Assembly: GCF_000426485.1 (NCBI RefSeq)
Contig: NZ_AUFL01000004.1
Coordinates: 326,906 to 390,905 of the forward strand
From: Indolivaga capnocytophagoides DSM 22835
Lineage (GTDB): Bacteria; Bacteroidota; Bacteroidia; Bacteroidales; Dysgonomonadaceae
Direction of reading: 5' to 3'
Length of the DNA stretch: 64,000 bases
Part shown: positions 28,908 to 37,081 of the stretch, piece after piece
Numbering within the stretch: position 1 is the stretch's first letter
Layout: each line of letters opens with the position of its first letter
Notes under the pieces: generated by a model
Told to the model about the DNA's origin: nothing
Database searches by the model: none
The model's input: the letters and a program-made list of their open reading frames with translations, nothing else
Position numbers and translations under genes: made by a program

Positions 28908-30097
28908 AAAGCCAGATTCTCTTTTATACGTACATAAGTTTCCATATCCTTATCTCCACGCCCCGAAAGGCAAAGCACAATAATATCGTCTTTTTTGAAT
29001 TGTTTTTGCCCGAAAACGCCCAGAGCATGAGCCGACTCAATAGCAGGAATAATTCCTTCGATGGCAGTCAATTCAAAAGCGGCTTTTATCGCTTCATCAT
29101 CGGTTACAGCCAGAACTTCAGACCGTCCTATTTTTGCAAGATGGGCATGCATAGGTCCGATACCCGGATAATCGAGCCCGGCCGATATAGAATAAGGTTC
29201 TTCTATCTGACCATCTTCCGATTGCATTATCAACGTTTTACTTCCATGTATAATACCCAAACGTCCGAGATGTATAGTCGCAGCAGACTCACCCGAATTA
29301 ATACCTTTACCGGCAGCTTCAGCTAAAACGATTTTCACATCCGGTTCATCCAGAAAATGATAAATCATACCTGCAGCATTACTTCCTCCTCCAACACAAG
29401 CTATCACATAATCGGGAGTCTCACGTCCCTCTTTTTCAAGAAGTTGTTTACGGGTCTCTTCGCTTATTACAGACTGTAAACGAGCTACCATATCAGGATA
29501 CGGATGCGGCCCTACTGTAGATCCTATAATATAATAGGTATCAGAGGGATTACAACACCAATCTCTGATAGCTTCATTTGTGGCATCTTTCAATGTCATA
29601 TTTCCACTGGTTACAGGAACAACTTTAGCTCCCAGCATTTCCATTTTCTGAACATTCAACTTTTGACGCTGAACATCTGTTGCACCCATATAAACAATAC
29701 ATTCCATATCCATCAAGGCACATACGGTTGCTGTAGCTACACCATGTTGTCCGGCTCCTGTTTCGGCGATGATACGGGTTTTCCCCATACGTCTGGCCAA
29801 TAATATCTGACCGATAGTATTATTTATTTTGTGTGCTCCGGTATGATTAAGATCTTCTCTCTTCAGATAGATTTTACATCCGTATTTCTCTGACAACCTT
29901 TTGGCCAAGTACAAAGGAGAAGGACGTCCCACATAATCTTTCAACAAATCATGGTATTCTTTCTGAAAGGCTGGGTCATCTAAAACCTGTAAATAAGCAT
30001 TTTTCAGATCTTCTACATTGTCATAAAGTATTTCGGGGATATAAGCTCCACCGAATTCTCCATAAAAACCATTAGAGTCAACTTTAAAATTTTCCAT
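28904..30097 (-). CDS. trpB: Tryptophan synthase beta chain (canonical, TrpB1)
   Basis: A 397-residue PLP enzyme with Lys90 in KREDLNHTGAHKINNTIGQ and the glycine-rich phosphate site CVGGGSNAAGM. First structural gene of the operon, as is usual in Bacteroidota, immediately behind the leader peptide and attenuator. It pairs with TrpA at the other end of the operon. Confidence 0.96.
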   Translation of the reverse strand: MENFKVDSNGFYGEFGGAYIPEILYDNVEDLKNAYLQVLDDPAFQKEYHDLLKDYVGRPSPLYLAKRLSEKYGCKIYLKREDLNHTGAHKINNTIGQILLARRMGKTRIIAETGAGQHGVATATVCALMDMECIVYMGATDVQRQKLNVQKMEMLGAKVVPVTSGNMTLKDATNEAIRDWCCNPSDTYYIIGSTVGPHPYPDMVARLQSVISEETRKQLLEKEGRETPDYVIACVGGGSNAAGMIYHFLDEPDVKIVLAEAAGKGINSGESAATIHLGRLGIIHGSKTLIMQSEDGQIEEPYSISAGLDYPGIGPMHAHLAKIGRSEVLAVTDDEAIKAAFELTAIEGIIPAIESAHALGVFGQKQFKKDDIIVLCLSGRGDKDMETYVRIKENLAL

Positions 30098-30134
30098 TTG
30101 TATATCTTGTTTTTGTTATTTTCAAAAGTGTTAT

Positions 30135-30168
30135 CAAAGAAAAAGCCCATCGTGAGTACGACGGGCTT
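30135..30168 (-). terminator. Attenuator terminator of the trp operon
   Basis: On the minus strand AAGCCCGTCGT, a four-base loop ACTC and ACGATGGGCTT form an 11-bp stem (one G-T pair) followed by a T-rich run, 40 bases before trpB. The loop plus the start of the 3' arm (ACTCACGA, 30150-30157) is exactly complementary to TCGTGAGT at the leader-peptide stop codon (30212-30219), which provides an antiterminator. Confidence 0.93.
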
Positions 30169-30213
30169 GTATTTTAATTTATTTCCATTCTATAAATACA
30201 CAAGGATTCTGAC

Positions 30214-30273
30214 TCACGACTGTTTAAGTTGTAAGCGCCACCACCAGTATGTATTTGTCAATTGAAAATTCAT
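30214..30273 (-). CDS. trpL: Leader peptide of the trp operon with three Trp codons
   Basis: A 19-codon frame, MNFQLTNTYWWWRLQLKQS, with three adjacent TGG codons (30238-30246). It lies between a promoter and the attenuator. A ribosome stalled at the Trp codons leaves the TCGTGAGT arm at the stop codon free to invade the terminator; a ribosome that reaches the stop covers this arm and the terminator forms. The layout is that of E. coli trpL, but the peptide sequence is unrelated. Confidence 0.92.
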   Translation of the reverse strand: MNFQLTNTYWWWRLQLKQS

Positions 30274-30295
30274 TTCTACTTCATTTTGATAGATG

Positions 30296-30325
30296 CAAAG
30301 TTATAAAATTTTTAGAATGGACAAA
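30296..30325 (-). promoter_or_regulatory. Promoter of the trp operon
   Basis: On the minus strand TTTG (30322-30325) and TAACTTTG (30296-30303), an exact TAnnTTTG box, are separated by 18 bases. Transcription would start just upstream of the leader-peptide ATG at 30273. Confidence 0.75.
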
Positions 30326-30342
30326 TAATTATCCTGCTTTTT

Positions 30343-31362
30343 TCATTTTTTTTCGTCAGACTTTGCTATAAACTCTTCGACCTTCTTTACCATATTCTTA
30401 CTTCCGCAGTAAAATGGTGTTCTTTCGTGCAATTCAGTCGGTTTCATTTCCAATATACGGGTACGTCCGTTAGAAGCATATCCTCCCGCCTGTTCTGTTA
30501 TGAAAGCCATCGGATTACATTCATAAAGCAAACGAAGCTTACCTTTGGGAGTTTTAAATGTCGAAGGATACATATAAACACCACCTCTCATAAGGTTACG
30601 GTGACAGTCCGAAACAAGACTTCCTATATAACGGGATGTGTACGGACGGTTATCTTTCTCTTCCTGACAGTATTTAATATAATCTTTTACCCCTTGAGGA
30701 AAATGTACATAATTTCCTTCATTCACCGAATATACGTTTCCATCCTCAGGACATTTCATATTAGGATGCGACAGATAAAAACTACCGATTGCCTGGTTGA
30801 GTGTAAAACCGCTTACGCCCTTACCTGTTGTATACACAATCATGGTAGATGTACCATATAGAATATAGCCGGCAGCAACTTGTTTTACTCCGGGTTGAAG
30901 AAAATCTTCCATCGTAACAGGTGTACCAACCGGAGATATGCGTCTGTACACAGAAAATATAGTACCGACCGATACATTCACATCAATATTTGAAGATCCA
31001 TCCAAAGGATCCATCAATACTACATACTTGTTGTTATGGGCTTCGTCAAGCCCTTCAATGGTGATAAAGTTGTCATTTTCTTCAGAAGCAATACCACAAA
31101 CAATTTCTCTGTTGACAAGTGTTTCCACAAATACATTATGAGCATACAAGTCTAACTTCTGCTGATCCTCGCCCTGTACATTAGTAGTCCCCACTGAACC
31201 AATAATATCTATTAAACCGGCTTTACGAATTTTATAGCTCACAACCCGTGCAGCTAATAAGATCGAGTTTAATAGTCTGGATAATTCGCCTGTAGAGTAT
31301 TGAAAGTCGTCTTGCCTTTCAATAATAAATTCATCCAATGTCTTTCTTGTGTTTTTCTTCAT
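30343..31362 (-). CDS. fbp: Fructose-1,6-bisphosphatase, class I
   Basis: A 339-residue gluconeogenic phosphatase. The metal-binding segment [23 protein letters not shown] and the earlier GIASEEND are conserved, as is the sugar-binding [11 protein letters not shown] start it at ATG 31362; a TTG four codons upstream is possible but less likely. It is unusual for Bacteroidota to have the class I rather than the class III enzyme, though both occur. No terminator is visible between fbp and the trp promoter. Confidence 0.93.
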   Translation of the reverse strand: MKKNTRKTLDEFIIERQDDFQYSTGELSRLLNSILLAARVVSYKIRKAGLIDIIGSVGTTNVQGEDQQKLDLYAHNVFVETLVNREIVCGIASEENDNFITIEGLDEAHNNKYVVLMDPLDGSSNIDVNVSVGTIFSVYRRISPVGTPVTMEDFLQPGVKQVAAGYILYGTSTMIVYTTGKGVSGFTLNQAIGSFYLSHPNMKCPEDGNVYSVNEGNYVHFPQGVKDYIKYCQEEKDNRPYTSRYIGSLVSDCHRNLMRGGVYMYPSTFKTPKGKLRLLYECNPMAFITEQAGGYASNGRTRILEMKPTELHERTPFYCGSKNMVKKVEEFIAKSDEKK

Positions 31363-31554
31363 AACTAAACGCAATTAAATAATTTCTTTTAAATATTCGA
31401 ACATCAGCATACTTTCCTTATATCCGATCTTCTACTTTGATATTAATTATATTAACGCACTTTTTAAATGAATGTTTTGAAAGAACTATTATTTTGTCAA
31501 AAAAGAAGAAGATTATTTATTTAAGAATATCCGAATTTAAACATTATGATAAAA

Positions 31555-31592
31555 ATAAAAAGAGGCTTACAATTCCTTGTAAGCCTCTCATT
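31555..31592. terminator. Bidirectional terminator after tRNA-Met
   Basis: AGAGGCTTACAA (31561-31572) pairs with TTGTAAGCCTCT (31577-31588) across a four-base loop, with A-rich sequence on the left and a T-run on the right. It ends the tRNA transcript on the minus strand. Confidence 0.88.
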
Positions 31593-31599
31593 TTTTAAG

Positions 31600-31673
31600 T
31601 AGCGGGACCGGGACTTGAACCCGGGACCTCATGATTATGAATCATGCGCTCTAACCAGCTGAGCTATCCCGCC
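31600..31673 (-). tRNA. tRNA-Met (anticodon CAT)
   Basis: A 74-nt cloverleaf on the minus strand. The acceptor GGCGGGA pairs with TCCCGCT (one G-T pair), the D arm AGCTCAGCTGGTTAGAGC and the T arm GGGTTCAAGTCCC are canonical, and the anticodon loop TTCATAA sits on a CATGA/TCATG stem. CAT could also be a lysidine-modified tRNA-Ile; the features look like elongator Met. CCA is not encoded. Confidence 0.9.
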
Positions 31674-31878
31674 ATTACCTGATTAGCGGATGCAAAAGTA
31701 GAAGATATTTTTTTATTTCACAAGTCTATTTTCAAAAAAGATTTAATAAAACAAGTAACTTTAATGAAAGACTCTGAGAGTGAGACTATAAATCAAATAG
31801 ATTTTTTCTTTTATTTTTCAGAATATCTTTCATTCTGAATTTATACACGCATTTCGGTAAAAAAATGATAAAAAAGAT

Positions 31879-31886
31879 TATATTTG
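31879..31886 (+). promoter_or_regulatory. Probable -7 promoter box of secDF
   Basis: TATATTTG matches TAnnTTTG exactly and lies about 150 bases before the secDF start. Nothing else was recognised in the 363 bases between the tRNA and secDF; the long untranslated leader could hold regulation, but no known motif is visible. Confidence 0.5.
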
Positions 31887-32036
31887 CAGGCTTAAAGTAA
31901 GTTATATGTAGCTATTTAGCTAGGCTTCACTTATAAAATCGGATTGATAATTGCATGAAGAATATATTAAGCCTGAATCTATATCTTATTGAATATTAAA
32001 TATTAAAACAAAAATAGTAACAAAAGTAAGTGTAAA

Positions 32037-34934
32037 ATGCAAAACAAAGGATTTGTAATCACATTTTCCGTTTTGTTGACTTTGGTCTGCTGTTTTTATC
32101 TCTCATTCTCATTTGTGACGAGATATTATGAAAAACAAGCTGCCGAATTCGCAAACGGGGATCTCAATGCGGAGAGTCATTATCTGGACTCTATTTCTAC
32201 AGAAAAAGTATGGTTAGGATACACCCTTAAACAAGCCCGGGAAAAAGAAATTGGACTAGGACTTGACCTTAAAGGAGGTATGAACGTTATCCTCGAAGTT
32301 GATGCTGCAGCTGTGCTCAGATCATTGGCTAATGAAGAAGACGCTCAATTCAATCAAGCGCTAAAATTAGCAGTTGATGAAAACCGTAAGGGAAGTAACA
32401 AAGACTTCATTACTTTATTTGTTGAGAAATATGAAGGTATTAATAAGTCTGGTAAATTAGCTGCTGTATTTGGTGCTAAGTTGAAAGACCAAATTAATCC
32501 GACCGATGACAACGCTGCCGTAAAAAAAGTTTTAGTAACAGAACTTCAAAGCGTTGCTGATAACTCATTCAATGTTTTACGTACACGTATCGACCGTTTT
32601 GGGGTAGTTGCTCCTAACATTCAAAAATTAGATCGTGCAGAACGTATTCTAATCGAGTTACCGGGAATAAAAGAACCTGAACGTGTAAAAAAACTTTTAC
32701 AAGGTAATGCTAACCTTGAGTTTTGGAAAACATACAATCTCCAGGAAATCCAAGGCTACTTGAGTTCTATCAATTCAAGAAGTGTTGATATTCTTGCAGC
32801 TCAAAAAACAGGAAATAAAGTAGCAGCGGACTCTGTCGCTACAGATTCAACCGCATCTGCACAAGAAGAAAAAGCTATAGCTAATGCTATTTCAGAAAAA
32901 GCATTCAGCAAACCTCTTTTCGATTATTTTGACGGAAATTGGGGCGGAGGTGCTACAGTTGCAATTGCAGATAAAAAAGATACTGCAGCAATTAATGCTA
33001 TTCTATACGCAGCAAGGGATTTATATCCCACCGATTTGAAATTCTCTTGGGGATTCAAAGCAATCGACGATAAAGAAACTAAATTCCAATTATACTCTTT
33101 GAGAGGAGACGGTACGAAAAGAGGTCCTGCACTGGATGGCGATGCAGTAGTTTCGGCTAAAGCAGATCAGGTACAAGGTCAAGGATGGGGCGTAAGCATG
33201 CAAATGAATACCACCGGAGCAAAACGTTGGGCATCCGTAACAGGAGCTGAACGTGGAAAATCAATCGCTATTGTTCTTGATGGATATGTATATTCAGCTC
33301 CAATGGTTAATGACCGTATAGAAGGAGGTAACTCTTCTATCACAGGAAACTTCTCAATAGATGAAGCAAAAGACTTGGAAAACGTGCTGAAATCCGGAAA
33401 AATGCGTGCAGGAGTACGTATTGTACAAGAAGATATCGTAGGTCCTTCGTTAGGGGACGAGTCAATCCAAGCAGGTGTTATATCTTTCGTAGTAGCTATC
33501 ATTGTGTTGATGGCTTATATGTGCTTAGTTTATGGTTTGATTCCAGGACTTATAGCCAATGCTGCTCTATTACTCAACTTATTCTTCACGATGGGAGTAC
33601 TGGCGTCATTCCATGCTGTACTCACGTTGCCCGGTATTGCAGGTCTTGTATTGGCTTTGGCAATGGCTGTGGATGCGAACGTTCTTATATATGAAAGAAC
33701 AAAAGAAGAATTACGTTCAGGAAAGAATGTCAAAACGGCTGTTCAGGATGGCTACAAACATGCATTTACCGCAATTTTTGACTCCAACTTAACATCCATC
33801 ATTACTGGTCTTATCCTTTATAATTTTGGAACAGGAGCTATCCGTGGATTTGCGATTACAGAAATTATCGGTATTGCGGCTTCATTCTTTACTGCGATCT
33901 TCATGACACGTATGATTTACACATATGCGTTCTCGAAAGGAAAGCTTTTGAATTTGACATTCTCTACTAAGCCGGTTCGTAATTTCTTAATGGATACTAA
34001 GATCAACTTCCTTAATATGCACCGCAAAGCTTATTTAATCTCAGCTATTGTTGTTTTATTAGGTGTTGTTTCGATATTTACATTAGGGTTAAACAAAGGT
34101 ATCGACTTCTCGGGAGGACGTAACTATATCGTTCGTTTCGATAAACCGGTAAGTACAGAAGATATCACAGATGCACTTAAGCCTCAATTCGATGGAGCTA
34201 TGGTAAGTACAATCACTATCGGATCAAGCAACCAGGTAAGAATATCTACCAACTACAAAATCGAAGATGCTAATACCAGTGTAGAAACTGAGATCAAGGA
34301 TAAAATGGCTACAGCTCTAAGCAGCTATATAGCTCCGGGTAAAACTATTGACGACTACATTCAAAGTTCGCAGAAGGTAGGTCCAAGTGTTGCCGATGAT
34401 ATGAAAACAGCAGCCGTTATAGCCGTTGTTATCGCAATCATCTGTATGGGTCTATATATATTGTTGCGTTTCCGAGATGTAGCTTTCTCTGTAGGAACTA
34501 TAATCGCTGTGGCACACGATGCTGCCATCATTATATTTGCATATTCGTTCTTCCACAAATTCATGCCATTCTCATTAGAGATCGACCAACACTTTATAGC
34601 AGCTATCCTTACTGTTGTAGGGTTCTCTATTCACGATAAGGTCGTTATCTTTGACCGTGTGCGTGAAAGACGTAATATGTATCCGCTAAGAGATATAGGT
34701 ATCAACATCAATGATTCATTGAACACTACCCTAACCCGTACAATCAGTACTACAGTAAGTACAATATTAGTACTTTTATGTATCTTTACACTAGGAGGTG
34801 ATTCAATCAGAAGCTTTGCTTTTGCGATGTTGCTTGGTATCATTTTAGCAGTATATTCATCGGTATTCATTGCAACTCCAATTGCTTATGAAATCCTTGA
34901 TAAAAAAGCGAAAAAAGTAAAAGGCGAAAATTAA
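32037..34934 (+). CDS. secDF: Protein translocase subunit SecDF (fused)
   Basis: A 965-residue fusion of SecD and SecF, with about 12 membrane helices, which uses the proton gradient to assist Sec export. The SecD half has the D1 motif GLGLDLKGGMNVILE (residues 73-87), a large periplasmic domain with an Ala/Ser-rich insert near 250-290, and the membrane core with AMAVDANVLIYERTKEEL. The SecF half starts near residue 660 and repeats the pattern with GIDFSGGRNYIV and HDKVVIFDRVRERR. The fused form is normal in Bacteroidota. Confidence 0.97.
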   Translation: MQNKGFVITFSVLLTLVCCFYLSFSFVTRYYEKQAAEFANGDLNAESHYLDSISTEKVWLGYTLKQAREKEIGLGLDLKGGMNVILEVDAAAVLRSLANEEDAQFNQALKLAVDENRKGSNKDFITLFVEKYEGINKSGKLAAVFGAKLKDQINPTDDNAAVKKVLVTELQSVADNSFNVLRTRIDRFGVVAPNIQKLDRAERILIELPGIKEPERVKKLLQGNANLEFWKTYNLQEIQGYLSSINSRSVDILAAQKTGNKVAADSVATDSTASAQEEKAIANAISEKAFSKPLFDYFDGNWGGGATVAIADKKDTAAINAILYAARDLYPTDLKFSWGFKAIDDKETKFQLYSLRGDGTKRGPALDGDAVVSAKADQVQGQGWGVSMQMNTTGAKRWASVTGAERGKSIAIVLDGYVYSAPMVNDRIEGGNSSITGNFSIDEAKDLENVLKSGKMRAGVRIVQEDIVGPSLGDESIQAGVISFVVAIIVLMAYMCLVYGLIPGLIANAALLLNLFFTMGVLASFHAVLTLPGIAGLVLALAMAVDANVLIYERTKEELRSGKNVKTAVQDGYKHAFTAIFDSNLTSIITGLILYNFGTGAIRGFAITEIIGIAASFFTAIFMTRMIYTYAFSKGKLLNLTFSTKPVRNFLMDTKINFLNMHRKAYLISAIVVLLGVVSIFTLGLNKGIDFSGGRNYIVRFDKPVSTEDITDALKPQFDGAMVSTITIGSSNQVRISTNYKIEDANTSVETEIKDKMATALSSYIAPGKTIDDYIQSSQKVGPSVADDMKTAAVIAVVIAIICMGLYILLRFRDVAFSVGTIIAVAHDAAIIIFAYSFFHKFMPFSLEIDQHFIAAILTVVGFSIHDKVVIFDRVRERRNMYPLRDIGININDSLNTTLTRTISTTVSTILVLLCIFTLGGDSIRSFAFAMLLGIILAVYSSVFIATPIAYEILDKKAKKVKGEN

Positions 34935-34955
34935 TATTTTCATCCAATATAATAT

Positions 34956-34990
34956 AAAGGCTGCCAAAATAGGCAGCCTTTTGTTTTTAA
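34956..34990 (+). terminator. Terminator of secDF
   Basis: AAAGGCTGCC pairs with GGCAGCCTTT across a short AT loop, followed by TTGTTTTT. Confidence 0.88.
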
Positions 34991-35036
34991 TATGAGTGCT
35001 TGTCTTTCTTTTATTTTCGTATATTTGTTGCGTTTT

Positions 35037-35130
35037 AGGTCTGAGACCTGCTAATTATTTTATTGCATTGACCGGCTAAAGTTGGCTACCAATTGCAATA
35101 GGTCATTAAACTTCTCATTTTACTTAACTT
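35037..35130 (+). repeat. Dispersed intergenic repeat (long copy) directly before the MalY/PatB gene
   Basis: Begins AGGTCTGAGACCTGCTAATT, continues ATTTTATTGCATTGACC and ends GTCATTAAACTTCTCATTTT plus ACTTA, matching the 3' arm of the other copies. It ends two bases before the ATG of the next gene, so it supplies the whole 5' leader of that gene. Confidence 0.8.
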
Positions 35131-35132
35131 AT

Positions 35133-36305
35133 ATGTCCAAATATAATTTTGATACTATCATAGATCGTAAAGGCACAAATGCCTTAAAGACAGATGTCTT
35201 GAAAGAAAGATATGGCAGTGAAGACTTGATCCCGTTGTGGGTTGCAGATATGGATTTCTTATCACCGCCCGCCATTTCGGAAGCTATAATAGAACGAGCC
35301 CAGCATTGTTTGTTTGGGTATACCTGCCCTGCCCAATCATATTATGATTCGATTCTCAATTGGATCAAGAAGTCTCATCAATGGGAAATCAAGCAAGAAT
35401 GGATCAGTTTTATTCCGGGAATAGTAAAAGGCATAGCTTTTGTTGTTGATTGCTTTTCTGATAAGAGCGATAAAGTTATCATACAACCACCGGTTTATCA
35501 TCCGTTCCGTATAATTCCGACATTACATCATCGAACAATTGTAAACAATCCTTTAGTATTATCGGCAGGTCAATATGAAATGAATTTAGAAAACCTGAAT
35601 TCTGTTATTGACGACAGTTGTAAGATTTTAATACTTTGTAATCCTCATAATCCGGGAGGCCGTGTATGGAATAAACAAGAACTAATTGATCTGGCGGAGC
35701 TCTGTTACGACCGTAATATATTGGTAATATCCGACGAAATCCATTCGGATCTGATACATCAGGATAATAAACATACTCCGTTTGCCTCTGTATCGGAAAA
35801 AGCAGCTCAAAACAGTATCACTTTTATGGCTCCCAGCAAGACATTCAATATTGCCGGTATTGTCAGTTCATTTGCTATTGTTCCGAATGATGAAATCAGA
35901 AGTCAATTTTATAATTATCTGAAGAGCAGTGAACTTGACGAAGGTCATATATTTGCCTATACTGCAACAGAAGCAGCATATACTAAATGTGATGACTGGT
36001 TGAATGAAGCAATAGAGTATATTTGGCAGAATATACAATTTGTCAATGACTATCTGAAAAAGAATATACCTCAGATAAAGGTTATGATACCGCAAGCATC
36101 TTACCTAGTCTGGCTTGATTGCCGGGAGTTGAATTTACCTCAGAATAAGTTAGTTTCATTATTTGTAAAAGATGCTAAGTTGGCACTTAACGATGGGGCT
36201 ATGTTTGGTAAAGAAGGAAATGGGTTTATGCGGATGAACGTAGGATCACCACGAAGTGTCTTAGCTCAGGCTCTGGACAATCTGAAGGACGCATTATTGA
36301 AATAA
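35133..36305 (+). CDS. MalY/PatB-type PLP-dependent C-S beta-lyase
   Basis: A 390-residue aminotransferase-fold protein that probably cleaves cystathionine or related cysteine conjugates. The PLP lysine is Lys236 (MAPSKTFNIAG), with SDEIHSDLI and CNPHNPGGRVW upstream; the N-terminal DLIPLWVADMDFLSPPAI block is typical of MalY/PatB. The start at ATG 35133 gives the family's usual length; an in-frame extension to 35082 would read through the repeat and is unlikely. Confidence 0.9.
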   Translation: MSKYNFDTIIDRKGTNALKTDVLKERYGSEDLIPLWVADMDFLSPPAISEAIIERAQHCLFGYTCPAQSYYDSILNWIKKSHQWEIKQEWISFIPGIVKGIAFVVDCFSDKSDKVIIQPPVYHPFRIIPTLHHRTIVNNPLVLSAGQYEMNLENLNSVIDDSCKILILCNPHNPGGRVWNKQELIDLAELCYDRNILVISDEIHSDLIHQDNKHTPFASVSEKAAQNSITFMAPSKTFNIAGIVSSFAIVPNDEIRSQFYNYLKSSELDEGHIFAYTATEAAYTKCDDWLNEAIEYIWQNIQFVNDYLKKNIPQIKVMIPQASYLVWLDCRELNLPQNKLVSLFVKDAKLALNDGAMFGKEGNGFMRMNVGSPRSVLAQALDNLKDALLK

Positions 36306-36408
36306 GAATTAATGCAACAAAAAGGCATGATTCTTGTTATATTATAAAAAAACAGCTTTAGGTCAACTGAAGCGATTATCAACTTTAATCATAAATAAAA
36401 TAAACAAA

Positions 36409-36990
36409 ATGAAGATTTCACCTAATAAATTTGTTTCGGTATCATACGACCTGAATGTAGGCGAAGGTGGCGAAAAAGAATTAATGGAAAAAGCAACTGC
36501 TGAAAATCCTCTGGAATTTATTTTCGGAACTAACTCTATGTTAGAAGCTTTCGAAAAAAATCTGGAAGATTTATCAGAAGGAGACACCTTTGATTTCGTA
36601 TTAACACCGGAGCAAGCATACGGTGAATACGATGACGAGCATGTAGTAGATTTGCCTCGCAATATATTCGAGGTTGAAGGAAAACTGGATGAAAATGTAG
36701 TATTTGAAGGCAATACAGTTCCTATGATGGATGCTAACGGAAACAGATTGAATGGTTCTGTTATATCTGTTGGTGACGATGTTATCAAAATGGATTTCAA
36801 CCATCCTCTAGCCGGAGAAACATTACATTTTACAGGTAACATTTTATCAGTAAGAGAAGCTTCTGCTGAAGAAATCGCAGCGTTATTTGCACCTCAAGGT
36901 GGCGGATGTGGTTCAGGATGCGGTTGTGGCAGTCATGAAGAAGAATCTGAATCTTGCGGATGTGGTTCCGGAGGATGCGGATGTCACTAA
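36409..36990 (+). CDS. FKBP-type peptidyl-prolyl isomerase, SlyD-like with Cys-rich tail
   Basis: A 193-residue isomerase/chaperone when started at ATG 36409; the frame opens earlier at 36334 but conserved sequence begins at VSVSYDLNVG. The FKBP domain with inserted chaperone flap covers residues 1-160 (NPLEFIFGTNSMLEAFEK, FVLTPEQAYGEYDDEHV, DFNHPLAGETLHF). The last about 30 residues alternate Cys, Gly, Glu and His (nine Cys), in place of the His-rich nickel-binding tail of SlyD. A metal-storage or metal-delivery role is an inference. Confidence 0.9.
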   Translation: MKISPNKFVSVSYDLNVGEGGEKELMEKATAENPLEFIFGTNSMLEAFEKNLEDLSEGDTFDFVLTPEQAYGEYDDEHVVDLPRNIFEVEGKLDENVVFEGNTVPMMDANGNRLNGSVISVGDDVIKMDFNHPLAGETLHFTGNILSVREASAEEIAALFAPQGGGCGSGCGCGSHEEESESCGCGSGGCGCH

Positions 36991-37011
36991 GCCGATTGCA
37001 ATATAAATAAC

Positions 37012-37045
37012 AAAAAAAGCAGATCCACAGATCTGCTTTTTTTGT
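37012..37045. terminator. Bidirectional terminator
   Basis: AAAAAGCAGATC pairs with GATCTGCTTTTT around CACA, flanked by A and T runs, between the SlyD-like gene (+) and the convergent DUF3943 gene (-). Confidence 0.9.
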
Positions 37046-37081
37046 ATTATCAGTACTTATATGAAACCAAGATCTAAAACC

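Noticed and set aside
36363..36842. 159-codon open frame antisense to the SlyD-like gene
   Set aside because: It lies fully opposite a conserved FKBP domain and has low-complexity composition (Ser/Phe/Pro).
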